DNA of 64,000 bases. It comes from Rickettsiales bacterium. GTDB taxonomy: Bacteria; Pseudomonadota; Alphaproteobacteria; G027485855. The notes under the pieces were generated by a model. That model was not told the origin of the DNA. It did no database searches and worked only from the letters and a program-made list of their open reading frames with translations. This document shows, piece after piece, positions 32,446 to 40,829 of the stretch. Both the position numbers and the translations under genes were made by a program. Every line of letters starts with the position of its first letter. Positions within the stretch are counted from its first letter, which is position 1. Location: contig JAIXQD010000021.1 in NCBI GenBank assembly GCA_027485855.1, positions 1 to 64,000 on the forward strand. Reading direction: 5' to 3'.

Positions 32446-32453
32446 GATTTGCG

Positions 32454-33554
32454 ATGAGCGAACAAGAAGACGACAGCCAGAAAACCGAAGAACCCACCGA
32501 GCATAGGCTACACAAAGCCAGGCTTGAGGGGCAATTTGCAGTCAGCCGCGAGGTCAATAATTGGCTGGTGCTGCTGACCATTACCATTCTGATTGTAGGT
32601 TTATTTCCCTATGGCAGCTTGCAGCTGACGCAAAAATTAGGCATCTTCATGCGTGATGCCACCAGCTACAGTTTTGATGAAGGCACGGCCGGGCTTAATA
32701 TTGTTAACCTGTTGTTTGAAAGCCTCTGGCCGATGCTTGTTGTTATGCTGATGCTGATGCTCGCAGGCGTTGCCGGCACCATTTTGCAAACAGGCATACA
32801 GTTTTTACCCAACAAATTGGCGCTTGATTTTAATAAGCTCTCTTTAATGGAGGGTATTAATAAAATGTTTCGCGGGCAACAAGTGGCCGAGATGGTGCGC
32901 AACATTATCAAGCTCATTGTCATTGGCGGCATTAGCACCGCCACGCTCTGGCCGATGGTCAAAGATATTGAAAGCTATATCGGTATGGAGCTGTTGCAGG
33001 GCGTGTCGCAAACCCAGTGGCTGTTAGTCAAAATGATGTTTGCGATTGTGGCCACTTATACGGTGCTGGCCTTCCTCGATTTGCTTTATGAGCATTGGCG
33101 CTTTCACCAAAAAATGATGATGAGCAAAAGCGAAGCCCGCCAGGAGAGCAAGGAAACGCAAGGCGACCCGCACGCCAAACAACGTATGGCCAAAATTCGG
33201 CATAAGCGCTCGAAGCAGCGGATGCTGGCGGCCGTGCCAGATGCCAGCGTGATTATCACCAACCCCACGCACTTTGCCGTGGCGCTGGCCTATGACCCCG
33301 ATAATATGGGCGCACCAAAATGTTTGGCTAAAGGCGTTGATAGTTTAGCGCTGCGTATTCGTGAGGCCGCGGCCGACCATGATATACCCGTGGTTGAAAA
33401 TCCGCCGCTGGCCCGTGCTCTTTATGCCAGCGTTGACATTGATGAAGAAATCCCGCTTGAGCATTATCGCGCTGTGGCTGAAATTATTACCTACGTCTTT
33501 AAACTCAAACGCAAAACGCTTAAACCAAAACCCATCACCCCGCCCGAGCCATAA
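32454..33554 (+). CDS. flhB: Flagellar export switch protein FlhB
   Basis: Export-gate protein that switches substrate specificity from hook to filament, 366 residues. N-terminal charged segment (QKTEEPTEHRLHKARLEGQ) then four membrane helices, followed by the cytoplasmic domain with the autocleavage motif NPTH at about 269-272 inside VIITNPTHFAVALAYDP. The downstream RALYASVDIDEEIPLEHY matches family. Ends 5 bases before cckA. A separate FlhB-like C-domain protein is encoded at 29549-29872. Confidence 0.96.
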   Translation: MSEQEDDSQKTEEPTEHRLHKARLEGQFAVSREVNNWLVLLTITILIVGLFPYGSLQLTQKLGIFMRDATSYSFDEGTAGLNIVNLLFESLWPMLVVMLMLMLAGVAGTILQTGIQFLPNKLALDFNKLSLMEGINKMFRGQQVAEMVRNIIKLIVIGGISTATLWPMVKDIESYIGMELLQGVSQTQWLLVKMMFAIVATYTVLAFLDLLYEHWRFHQKMMMSKSEARQESKETQGDPHAKQRMAKIRHKRSKQRMLAAVPDASVIITNPTHFAVALAYDPDNMGAPKCLAKGVDSLALRIREAAADHDIPVVENPPLARALYASVDIDEEIPLEHYRAVAEIITYVFKLKRKTLKPKPITPPEP

Positions 33555-33559
33555 TCGCC

Positions 33560-36109
33560 ATGAATAACGACACACTCTTTATTGACCTGCCCGAACCTTT
33601 ACGCGCCGGCCCTGAAGTGGCCGCTGTCACCGCTGGCCGCAGACGCATGCTGATGACCGCATGGATTGGCCTGCTCTTGGTGGCAGCCATTGGTGTGGCG
33701 GGCGTTTTGTTGCCCATTACCAACCCCAACCTCAATCTATTGCATTTGGCCATGGCGGTTATTGGCGCTATTGCAATAAGCGGCGCTGCGATTATTTATT
33801 TTTTATCACAAGCCGCCAGCCGGCAAATTGCCGACCAAGCCTTGTTGATTGAGGCTTTTCATGGCGTGTTAACTCCACAGCTTATTACCGATGGCACTGG
33901 CGCTTTGGTGGTGGCTAACCGCGCTTTTTTAAACTGGCTCGACAATGATGAGCAAACGCCCCAAGTGGGCCTCAGCAATGTGATGCAGCATTTTGCTGGC
34001 GAGCCGGGCAGCACTGAAGAAATGGCGGCCTTAGCGGCCTCGGGCAGTGCGGGTCAAGCGGGTGTGGCTGAAATTCCCTGTCGGCGGCATGGGCAAATTG
34101 TTGAATGGCGGCGCGTAGTGGCGCGGCCGCTTAATGGTTGGCAAGGCTATGTGCTGTGGCGCTTTGAAGATGTAACCGAGCGCCGCCTGATTGAAGAAGC
34201 CATTCGCGAAGAGCGCGCCAAACTGCTCGATTTTATGGATAACGCACCGGTGGGTATTTATTCAGTTGACCAACAAGGCCGTTTTTTGCTGGTTAATGGC
34301 ACGTTGGCCACTTGGCTGGGCACCGCGCCCGAAAAAATGCTGAAGGGCTTGCAGCATTTCCATGATGTGCTGGCCGAGCCACCGCCCAATATGCCGCCTT
34401 ATGCGCTGGCGCGGGGCGCAGATGGGCTGGTGCGCGCTGATGTGGCACTCAAAACCAGTGACGGGCGGCGCCTGCCCGTGGCCATTACGCAAACATTGGT
34501 TACCAGCGACGATGGCGCCACGGTGCGCACCCGCAGCGTGGTGCGTGATTTAACCCCCGAGCGCACCTGGCAAGAGGCACTCAGCAAATCCGAGCAGCGT
34601 TTCGCGCGCCTTTTTGCTGAGGCACCCGTTGGCATTGCCCTGTTAGACCAACAGCTCCGTGTCACTGAGTGCAACACCAGCCTGTTGCGCCTGTTTGATG
34701 CCGATAAAAAACACTTATTGGGGCAGTCTTTTCCGGCTTTGTTGGCCCCTGCCAATAAAGCCAGCACCACCCAGCGCCTGCAAGAAGTGCTGCAAGGGCA
34801 AGACCTGACCAAGCCGCTTGATCTGATGTTGCCCTTAGGTGGCCGCGAACTGACTACGCAAATTTTTGCACGTCGCCTTGGCCTTGATGGCGAAAATGGC
34901 TTGCTGCTGCATGTCATCGACATAACCGAGCAAAAAAATCTTGAGAGCAAATTTGTGCAGTCACAAAAAATGCAGGCCATTGGTCAGCTGGCGGGTGGCA
35001 TTGCCCACGATTTTAACAACCTGCTCACCGCCATGATTGGTTTTGCCGATTTGCTGTTGCTGCGCCATAAGCCCAGCGACCAGTCTTTTAACGACATTAT
35101 GCAAATTAAAAATAACGCCAGCCGTGCTGCAAGTTTGGTGCGGCAACTCTTGGCGTTTTCGCGCCAGCAAACCTTACAGCCTAAGGTGCTGAATATCACC
35201 GATGTGCTCGCCGAGCTTGCGCATTTATTGCGCCGCTTGTTAGGCGCCAACACGGTGCTGGATATTATTCATGGCCGCGATTTATGGCTGATTAAGGCCG
35301 ATCAGGTGCAGCTTGAGCAAGTGATAATCAACCTTGCGGTCAATGCGCGCGATGCCATGGGGCAAAATGGCGCATTATTTATTACCACCAGCAACCACAC
35401 GCAAAAACAAATGCAGCTTTTAGGGCAGGACGAAATGCCGGCTGGCGAATATGTGGTGGTGAGTGTGCGTGATAATGGCAGCGGCATTCCCGCCCATATT
35501 TTGCCACGCATTTTTGAGCCATTTTTTACCACCAAGCCCGTGGGTCAGGGCACGGGGCTTGGCCTCTCGATGGTTTATGGCATTGTCCGGCAAACCGGCG
35601 GCTTTATTGCTGTTGAGAGCGCGCCCAATGCCGGCACCACCTTTAGCATTTATCTGCCGCGCCACGATAAGCTTATTGCGCCGGCAACCGCAACCGACCC
35701 CGAGCAAGAGCAAAAAGCCGCCGACCTTACCGGCACTGGCACTATTTTGTTGGTTGAAGATGAAGATGCTGTGCGAATTTTTAGCGCCCGCGCGCTGCGC
35801 AATAAGGGCTATGAGGTTTTTGAAGCCCGCGGCGGCGAAGAAGCCCTACAGATTTTAACCACCCATGGCAGCAAAATTGATTTACTAGTCAGCGATGTGG
35901 TCATGCCGCATATGGATGGCCCAACTTTGGTGGCTAAAGTGCGCCAAACCTTCCCTCGCCTTAAGGTTATTTTTATTTCTGGCTACACCGAAGACAAATT
36001 CCGCGACCAGCTTAAAGCCGGCGAAGTGGTGCATTTTTTAGGCAAGCCCTTCAACCTTAAGCAGCTGGCCATGAAAGTGAAAGAGGTGTTGGAAGGGGGC
36101 TCTGCTTGA
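33560..36109 (+). CDS. cckA: Hybrid histidine kinase CckA
   Basis: Cell-cycle hybrid kinase/phosphatase feeding phosphate through ChpT to CtrA, 849 residues. Two membrane helices (about 34-52 and 60-84), two or more PAS domains (about 90-440), HisKA with phospho-His in GGIAHDFNN (about 480), HATPase with NLAVNARDAM, DNGSGIP and GTGLGLSMVYG (about 585-690), and a receiver from about 730 with Asp in LLVSDVVMPHMDG (about 778). Five bases after flhB, an arrangement seen in several alphaproteobacteria. Its last 52 bases before the stop region are repeated, diverged, after the next gene. Confidence 0.95.
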   Translation: MNNDTLFIDLPEPLRAGPEVAAVTAGRRRMLMTAWIGLLLVAAIGVAGVLLPITNPNLNLLHLAMAVIGAIAISGAAIIYFLSQAASRQIADQALLIEAFHGVLTPQLITDGTGALVVANRAFLNWLDNDEQTPQVGLSNVMQHFAGEPGSTEEMAALAASGSAGQAGVAEIPCRRHGQIVEWRRVVARPLNGWQGYVLWRFEDVTERRLIEEAIREERAKLLDFMDNAPVGIYSVDQQGRFLLVNGTLATWLGTAPEKMLKGLQHFHDVLAEPPPNMPPYALARGADGLVRADVALKTSDGRRLPVAITQTLVTSDDGATVRTRSVVRDLTPERTWQEALSKSEQRFARLFAEAPVGIALLDQQLRVTECNTSLLRLFDADKKHLLGQSFPALLAPANKASTTQRLQEVLQGQDLTKPLDLMLPLGGRELTTQIFARRLGLDGENGLLLHVIDITEQKNLESKFVQSQKMQAIGQLAGGIAHDFNNLLTAMIGFADLLLLRHKPSDQSFNDIMQIKNNASRAASLVRQLLAFSRQQTLQPKVLNITDVLAELAHLLRRLLGANTVLDIIHGRDLWLIKADQVQLEQVIINLAVNARDAMGQNGALFITTSNHTQKQMQLLGQDEMPAGEYVVVSVRDNGSGIPAHILPRIFEPFFTTKPVGQGTGLGLSMVYGIVRQTGGFIAVESAPNAGTTFSIYLPRHDKLIAPATATDPEQEQKAADLTGTGTILLVEDEDAVRIFSARALRNKGYEVFEARGGEEALQILTTHGSKIDLLVSDVVMPHMDGPTLVAKVRQTFPRLKVIFISGYTEDKFRDQLKAGEVVHFLGKPFNLKQLAMKVKEVLEGGSA

Positions 36110-36834
36110 GCTCACGCTTAACATCAGGCATCGCACTGGCTCCAGTTTTATTCATTCTGGCAATCATGGCGGTTATTGTGGCGGCTATAAGCGCCGGCAG
36201 CGGTGGTATGCAAAGCAACACGACCAACGAGCAACTACGCACCAATGCCGCGACAATAATTGAACAAGCGCGGCTAATAAAACTTGGCGCTGAACGATTA
36301 GTGTTAAGAGGCAACTGCCAAGCAGATGGCTGGTCCTGTCATTCACAAACAATAACCGCTTCGAATCAACAATCGGCACAATCTATCTTCTCGCCAAGTG
36401 GGGGCGGCATACAATACCCAATAGTACCGCCAAACACCACAGAAGGCCTGGCCAATAGCTGGCGAATTGGCTTAGGTAGAGTACAAGTTAACCTTCCCGC
36501 TATCCGTAGGTGGATTACCACACTACGCGTTACGCCCGAAATATGCGCTGAAATTAATCGACAGCTTTATGGCACAGCCAGTGTTTGGCAAGTAGCAGAT
36601 AATGCGAATTGTACCACAGGTAATTGCTTGATGGGGGTAAATGATGGTACATGCGTGCAAGATGCTCCTGCTGCCGGTGATTCTGCCAGAATTTGTTTGA
36701 TTTTTTTACCGGCACCAACTGGTGGCCCCGTGACCTTCAACAACCAAGAGCGTGCTTGTGTGCGTGGCAGTAGCACATCAGCAAATATTTATATATTCTA
36801 TCAAGTGATTGGCGTCGACCCTGGGCAAATGTAA
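36106..36834 (+). CDS. Pilin-like secreted protein
   Basis: 242 residues from a TTG start overlapping the cckA stop. The N-terminal hydrophobic helix (SGIALAPVLFILAIMAVIVA, residues about 7-27) has pseudopilin character, but the Glu at position +5 of true prepilins is absent. The rest is polar and Asn/Thr/Gly-rich with eight Cys, likely disulfide-bonded outside the cell. I do not recognise a named family. It is followed by a second, out-of-place copy of the cckA 3' end, so it may have arrived by an insertion at that site. Export route unknown. Confidence 0.6.
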   Translation: MSSRLTSGIALAPVLFILAIMAVIVAAISAGSGGMQSNTTNEQLRTNAATIIEQARLIKLGAERLVLRGNCQADGWSCHSQTITASNQQSAQSIFSPSGGGIQYPIVPPNTTEGLANSWRIGLGRVQVNLPAIRRWITTLRVTPEICAEINRQLYGTASVWQVADNANCTTGNCLMGVNDGTCVQDAPAAGDSARICLIFLPAPTGGPVTFNNQERACVRGSSTSANIYIFYQVIGVDPGQM

Positions 36835-36878
36835 CCGATGCGCTTAGTAAAGCTATTGTTGAGCGCTAAGGCCACACT

Positions 36879-36938
36879 AAGCCCTTTAACCTTAAGCAAC
36901 TGGCTATGAAACTGAAAGAGGTGCTGGATGCGTCGTAA
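36879..36938 (+). pseudogene. Displaced duplicate of the cckA 3' end
   Basis: This stretch encodes KPFNLKQLAMKLKEVLDAS-stop. Its first 52 bases match cckA 36044-36095 at 46 positions (KPFNLKQLAMKVKEVL). The frame opens only after a stop at 36867-36869, so it is an untranslated remnant. It lies 770 bases after the real cckA stop with the pilin-like gene between the two copies. Confidence 0.85.
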
Positions 36939-36951
36939 ATATCGCCGCACT

Positions 36952-36995
36952 CATAACCGCTAGCGGCCAAAGCATAAAAATCTTTAGCCGGTTAT
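36952..36995. other. Inverted repeat after the cckA tail remnant
   Basis: ATAACCGCTA and TTAGCCGGTTAT can pair with one bulge across about 22 bases, and a smaller CCGCTAGCGG palindrome sits in its left part. There is no T tract, so its role as terminator is doubtful. Confidence 0.35.
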
Positions 36996-37088
36996 TGATA
37001 GTTTTACTAAAATTTTATGTCGCGCCATTTCTGTTCGCGGCTCGTCAAAAATTCGTGAAAATTTCATCAATAGCTGCTATCATGCACC

Positions 37089-37592
37089 ATGAATAAATTT
37101 TTTGCCGCCTGCATTTTCACTATACTTTTATTCCTATCTATGCCGGCGCTGGCCAGCAACGCTTGCTTTAACGGCACCAGCGGCCTTGCCAATGGCGCAC
37201 AAGCTAATATTGATGCGCATGGCACATGCGCCAAAGTCACCAATAATACTGGGCATAATTTATGTGTCCCCAGTGCAACCTCAGCTATGTGGAGCAGCTT
37301 TAGAACCAGCCCACCCACAGGTGCTACTTTGGGCAGTTGTGGCGGCACATGGACTCTGTATTTTACCGTCGGTGTAGCGGGCTACCTTATGTTCGATACC
37401 ATGGATGGTAATTGTGGTTATATTACCTCGCAGGGAAGCAATGTGCCCAATAACCCAGCTTGCGGCACCTTTGATACGCCTGATGGCATGCCGTGCTCAA
37501 CAATTGGCGCTCGCTGTAATTTTGAATTCGGTGGTTGCAACTCATGGTGTTGTGGCGAGGTTAACATAATTTATGCATATGAATGCCAATAA
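37089..37592 (+). CDS. Cys-rich secreted protein
   Basis: 167-residue hypothetical protein. Cleavable signal peptide about 1-22 (KFFAACIFTILLFLSMPALA). The mature part has twelve Cys, an even number suited to six disulfides, and is rich in Gly, Asn and Thr; clusters such as GGCNSWCCGE are near the C-terminus. No domain recognised. It lies between the pilin-like gene and an Flp pilin gene and may be a surface or periplasmic partner of them. This is inferred from position only. Confidence 0.65.
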   Translation: MNKFFAACIFTILLFLSMPALASNACFNGTSGLANGAQANIDAHGTCAKVTNNTGHNLCVPSATSAMWSSFRTSPPTGATLGSCGGTWTLYFTVGVAGYLMFDTMDGNCGYITSQGSNVPNNPACGTFDTPDGMPCSTIGARCNFEFGGCNSWCCGEVNIIYAYECQ

Positions 37593-37593
37593 G

Positions 37594-37618
37594 TTTAACA
37601 AATATTCTGACTTTGTTA
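37594..37618. promoter_or_regulatory. Inverted repeat upstream of the Flp pilin gene
   Basis: TTAACAAA and TTTGTTAA flank a 9-base centre just after the previous stop and 24 bases before the Flp pilin ATG. It could be an operator or a weak hairpin. Each arm also contains the TTAAC half-site used by CtrA, but the spacing is not the CtrA spacing. Confidence 0.3.
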
Positions 37619-37641
37619 ATGTCTCAATATGATAATGAATT

Positions 37642-37839
37642 ATGCGCCGTTTCCTCTCTCGCTTTTTGTCATGCCGCCGTGGCGCCACGGCCATTGAATA
37701 TGCCTTAATTTTGGCCTGTGTTTTTTTAGGCATGATGGCCGGTATCGACCAACTCAGCCCGCAAGGCCGCGGCATGTTTGGCCATATCGCCCAAGAGGTT
37801 AGCTCTACCGCCGATAAAGCCGCCGCCAATGTCGATTAA
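37642..37839 (+). CDS. Flp-type (type IVb) pilin
   Basis: 65-residue Flp/Fap pilin precursor. A short basic leader ends in RRG, and cleavage after Gly would expose ATAIEYALILACVFLGM, with the conserved Glu-Tyr pair at mature positions 5 and 6 and a single hydrophobic helix. No Tad secretion genes (cpa/tad) are in the window, so it is an orphan pilin here and would need machinery encoded elsewhere. Mature length of about 50 residues is typical. Confidence 0.85.
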   Translation: MRRFLSRFLSCRRGATAIEYALILACVFLGMMAGIDQLSPQGRGMFGHIAQEVSSTADKAAANVD

Positions 37840-37880
37840 GCATATCGGCTAAACAAACCAAGCCCAAAAAATAAAAAAGA

Positions 37881-37906
37881 ACATTTGTGCGCATTTTGTT
37901 CTTGCA
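37881..37906. promoter_or_regulatory. GAAC/GTTC inverted repeat before recA
   Basis: GAAC and GTTC are 15 bases apart in inverted orientation, about 85 bases before the recA start. These are the half-site words of alphaproteobacterial LexA boxes, but the usual direct GTTC-N7-GTTC arrangement is not present. Assignment as an SOS operator is weak. Confidence 0.25.
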
Positions 37907-37988
37907 AAGCGCCTTGCCATCGGTTAGAACAAATACAGCACAACCGAGGGCGTATTTTCTACCCCTCACCAACAACGGGAGCATCATT

Positions 37989-39104
37989 ATGGCCAGCAGC
38001 AAACTTACTGTCGTCGATAAAGCTGATAAAAACAGCAAAGCTAACTCAACCGAGCAAGCCCACCTCACCCCTGAAAAACAAAAAGCCCTCGATGCCGCGC
38101 TTACACAAATTGAGCGCGCTTTTGGCAAAGGCTCTATCATGAAACTGGGCACCAAAGATGGCATTGCTGAAACTGAGGTTGTTTCTACGGGCTCTTTAGG
38201 CCTCGATATCGCCTTGGGCATTGGCGGCTTACCGCGTGGCCGTATCGTCGAAATTTATGGCCCTGAAAGCTCGGGCAAAACCACCTTGGCGCTGCATGCT
38301 ATTGCCAGCGCGCAAAAAAATGGCGGCTCGTGCGCCTTTGTCGATGCCGAGCACGCGCTTGATCCCGCTTATGCCAAAAAACTTGGTGTGGATATCGACA
38401 ATCTGCTCATCAGCCAGCCAGATGCGGGCGAGCAAGCACTTGAAATTGCCGATACGCTGGTGCGCAGCGGCGCCATTGATGTATTGGTGGTCGATTCTGT
38501 GGCAGCTTTGGTGCCGCGTGCCGAGCTTGAGGGCGAAATGGGCGATAGCCATATGGGCTTACATGCGCGCCTGATGAGCCAGGCTTTGCGCAAACTCACC
38601 TCCTCTATTGCGCGCTCAAACTGCTTGGTGATTTTCATAAATCAAATCCGTCTTAAAATTGGCGTGATGTTTGGCAATCCTGAAACCACAACCGGCGGTA
38701 ATGCCCTTAAATTTTACGCCTCTGTCCGCCTCGATATTCGCCGCATTGGCGCCATTAAAAATGGCGAATCCGTGGTGGGTAATCAAACACGGGTGAAGGT
38801 GGTTAAAAACAAAATGGCGCCGCCCTTCCGCGTGGTTGAGTTTGATATCATGTATGGCGAAGGCGTCTCTAAAATGGGCGAGCTGCTCGATTTAGGTTTG
38901 CAAGCTAATGTGGTTGAAAAATCAGGCGCATGGTTTGCCTATGATGGTCAGCGCATTGGTCAAGGCCGCGAAAATGCCAAGCAGTGGCTGCGCGATAACC
39001 CCACTGCTGCCGCTGAGCTTGAAGCAAAAATTCGTGGCAATGCCGGCCTTGTGGCAGATGCGCTGATGGGCACGCCAGAAGCCGACGATGCCAACGAAGA
39101 ATAA
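37989..39104 (+). CDS. recA: Recombinase RecA
   Basis: ATP-dependent strand-exchange protein for homologous recombination and SOS induction, 371 residues. The ATG was chosen at [11 protein letters not shown]; the upstream 34 codons are not RecA-like. Walker A is [16 protein letters not shown] (about 91-99), Walker [16 protein letters not shown]1/L2 regions and [20 protein letters not shown] are intact. The acidic C-terminal tail is EADDANEE. It is not followed by recX or alaS as in many bacteria, but by a long gene-free stretch. Confidence 0.97.
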   Translation: MASSKLTVVDKADKNSKANSTEQAHLTPEKQKALDAALTQIERAFGKGSIMKLGTKDGIAETEVVSTGSLGLDIALGIGGLPRGRIVEIYGPESSGKTTLALHAIASAQKNGGSCAFVDAEHALDPAYAKKLGVDIDNLLISQPDAGEQALEIADTLVRSGAIDVLVVDSVAALVPRAELEGEMGDSHMGLHARLMSQALRKLTSSIARSNCLVIFINQIRLKIGVMFGNPETTTGGNALKFYASVRLDIRRIGAIKNGESVVGNQTRVKVVKNKMAPPFRVVEFDIMYGEGVSKMGELLDLGLQANVVEKSGAWFAYDGQRIGQGRENAKQWLRDNPTAAAELEAKIRGNAGLVADALMGTPEADDANEE

Positions 39105-39507
39105 GGAGTAAAACACAGCTATAATCGCCGTTGTTGGCGGCCATAGTAGGTTTTTATCGGCAAGCATTTCTGGCTACTGATTGATCCGACGTCAAGGGCA
39201 AGGCAAGTTGTCTTTGGTCTTTGTTGGTAGCCAGATTGCTCGCAGGTAATAGGTGGTATGGGCCGGCGCCTGCCTGGCAACCTCTCAGGAATTTTTTGGT
39301 GCGGTGCATTGGTGCAGTAGTTTACGGGGCACTTTAAACGGGGCTTTATAGGGCTTTACAATTTATGGTTGTTTTTAATTACGGTAATCAGTGGCAGCAA
39401 TGCGTTATATTTTTTTGATGCCATGGCACAGGCGCTGAGCAAGGCTTTAGCTTGCAGCACTGCTTGGCGCTTATGAATTGAGCGCGGTTATTGTTTAGGG
39501 CCGATTA

Positions 39508-39580
39508 TTTAGGCTTACGCATTGTTTAGGCTCACGCATTGTTTGGGCTCGCACTACTCAGGCTCGCACTTTGTTTGGGT
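39508..39580. repeat. Degenerate tandem repeat of about 17 bp
   Basis: Four consecutive units: TTTAGGCTTACGCATTG, TTTAGGCTCACGCATTG, TTTGGGCTCGCACTAC and TCAGGCTCGCACTTTG, followed by a partial fifth, TTTGGGT. The first two differ at one position. Confidence 0.85.
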
Positions 39581-39729
39581 AAAATTATTTTGGCTTTACT
39601 ATTTGCTGTTATGCGCTTTAGCGGCCTTTCGGCACGGCGATAATCTGTTTGTTACCTCGCCCGTGTCGTGCACAAGAATCTGTAAAGCGCCCTTGTTGCG
39701 CCCGTTGTTGCAAGGGTACTTTTGCAGAA

Positions 39730-39762
39730 GTGGCCGCAGGAATTGTGCTGTCCTGCGGCCAC
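39730..39762. other. Perfect hairpin in the recA-pmtA gap
   Basis: GTGGCCGCAGG and CCTGCGGCCAC form an 11-bp GC-rich stem around an 11-base loop. No T tract follows on either strand, so it is a stable structure but not a standard terminator. Confidence 0.7.
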
Positions 39763-40004
39763 AACTTTATTGAGGCTTTCAGGCTATGCCCCTGCCGCCG
39801 CTTTTATGCATAGCTCTGCGTTTATTTGGCCCAGACTATGCGGCTAAACCTAAAATATAATTTATGGTCAAGCGCTAAAGATGCCTGTGCAACTATTAAA
39901 CTTCTTGGTTAATTCTATCATGATGAGGCACTATCGGTTACTAAACACAGCCAGCAAGAAGCGGCCATTTTTTCAGCTATAGTTACCGGTCATTATGGGG
40001 TTAG

Positions 40005-40034
40005 CAAGTTTATCAAACTCAAGTTTATCAAACT
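40005..40034. promoter_or_regulatory. Tandem palindromic 15-bp operator-like repeat
   Basis: CAAGTTTATCAAACT is repeated exactly, head to tail, ending 14 bases before the methyltransferase ATG. Each unit contains AGTTT-ATC-AAACT, an inverted repeat. The layout suits a dimeric repressor binding two adjacent sites, or an RNA hairpin that masks the ribosome site. Confidence 0.55.
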
Positions 40035-40048
40035 ATTGACGGGCTGAT

Positions 40049-40753
40049 ATGACAAAATCATCAATGATTAATCGTCTGCTACCAAAATTTTTGCCGCAAA
40101 ATGCCAATGTAGGCATTTATGGCGGCAAGGTTACTTTATCGTCGTCAAACAACGCTTCTGGCACAGGCACCGATACACAGCACACCCCAACAGCACCCTC
40201 CTTTTGGAAAACAGCATTAAGAGCCCCCAAATCAACCGGTGCTATTATTGCCAGCAGTCCCGCTTTGGCACAGGCCATGGTGGCGGCCATTCCGGCGCGC
40301 GAGGGGCTGGTGTTAGAGTTTGGCCCAGGCACTGGCGCCATCAGCCGCGCTTTGTTAGAAAAATTTGGCCCGCAAAATATTTTAGCCATTGAGTTTGATG
40401 CAGGCTTTTGCACCTATCTGTCGCAACATCTGCCAGAGCTGCCGCTGGTGCAAGGCGATGCCGCAGCTTTAGGCTCTGCTTTTGCTGCTGTTGGTTTTAT
40501 TAAGCCACCCGCCTTGCGCGCCATTTGCTCAAGCCTGCCTTTGCGTAATTTTAACCGCGCTTTACAAGCAGCCATTTTGCGCGAGGCTTTTACCTATTTG
40601 CCGCCCGATGGCGTTATGGTGCAATTTTGTTATGGCGCAAAATTGGCCGTTGAAAAGGGTCTCTTGGCCGAGCTGGGGCTTGTGGCCAAAGAGGTTGATT
40701 TTGTCTGGCGTAATTTGCCTCCTGCCAGCATTTGGCATATCAGCCGCGCCTAA
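40049..40753 (+). CDS. PmtA-like SAM-dependent methyltransferase
   Basis: 234 residues, class I methyltransferase of the phospholipid N-methyltransferase (PmtA) or rRNA-dimethylase-like group. SAM motif I is VLEFGPGTGAISRALLE (about 89-105), motif II ILAIEFDAGF, and a conserved CSSLPLRNF post-motif region. Residues 53-75 (FWKTALRAPKSTGAIIASSP) are typical of PmtA. The product would be methylated phosphatidylethanolamine, moving towards phosphatidylcholine; substrate is inferred from family. The first 45 residues are low-complexity. No neighbour in the pathway is seen. Confidence 0.75.
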   Translation: MTKSSMINRLLPKFLPQNANVGIYGGKVTLSSSNNASGTGTDTQHTPTAPSFWKTALRAPKSTGAIIASSPALAQAMVAAIPAREGLVLEFGPGTGAISRALLEKFGPQNILAIEFDAGFCTYLSQHLPELPLVQGDAAALGSAFAAVGFIKPPALRAICSSLPLRNFNRALQAAILREAFTYLPPDGVMVQFCYGAKLAVEKGLLAELGLVAKEVDFVWRNLPPASIWHISRA

Positions 40754-40829
40754 GCGCTATAACGGGCGCAGCGCTTGTTCAATTAAGCTGCTTTATCAAT
40801 TTTCACTCGGGCTCAATTGTCAATCAGGC

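Larger units (their letters stand above)
39105..40004. other. Gene-free, repeat-rich intergenic stretch
   Basis: About 900 bases with no convincing coding frame. The only longer open frame (39522-39773) has no family or composition support. The region holds paired TCTGGCTAC/GTAGCCAGA arms near 39169 and 39226, an approximately 17-base tandem repeat at 39508-39580, a perfect 11-bp hairpin at 39730-39762, and GCTATGC/GCATAGC arms near 39783 and 39807. It could contain a structured RNA or decayed DNA. No known RNA family (tmRNA, RNase P, SRP, 6S) was recognised. Confidence 0.5.

Noticed and set aside
39522..39773. Possible 83-residue protein in the recA downstream gap
   Set aside because: No ribosome site, composition unlike local genes, it begins inside the tandem repeat and crosses the 11-bp hairpin, and no family features are visible.
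39105..40004. tmRNA, RNase P RNA or SRP RNA in the long gap after recA
   Set aside because: Diagnostic sequences (for example the RNase P GAGGAAAGTCC core, SRP GGAAGG loop context, or a tag frame) are not present on either strand as far as I can read.
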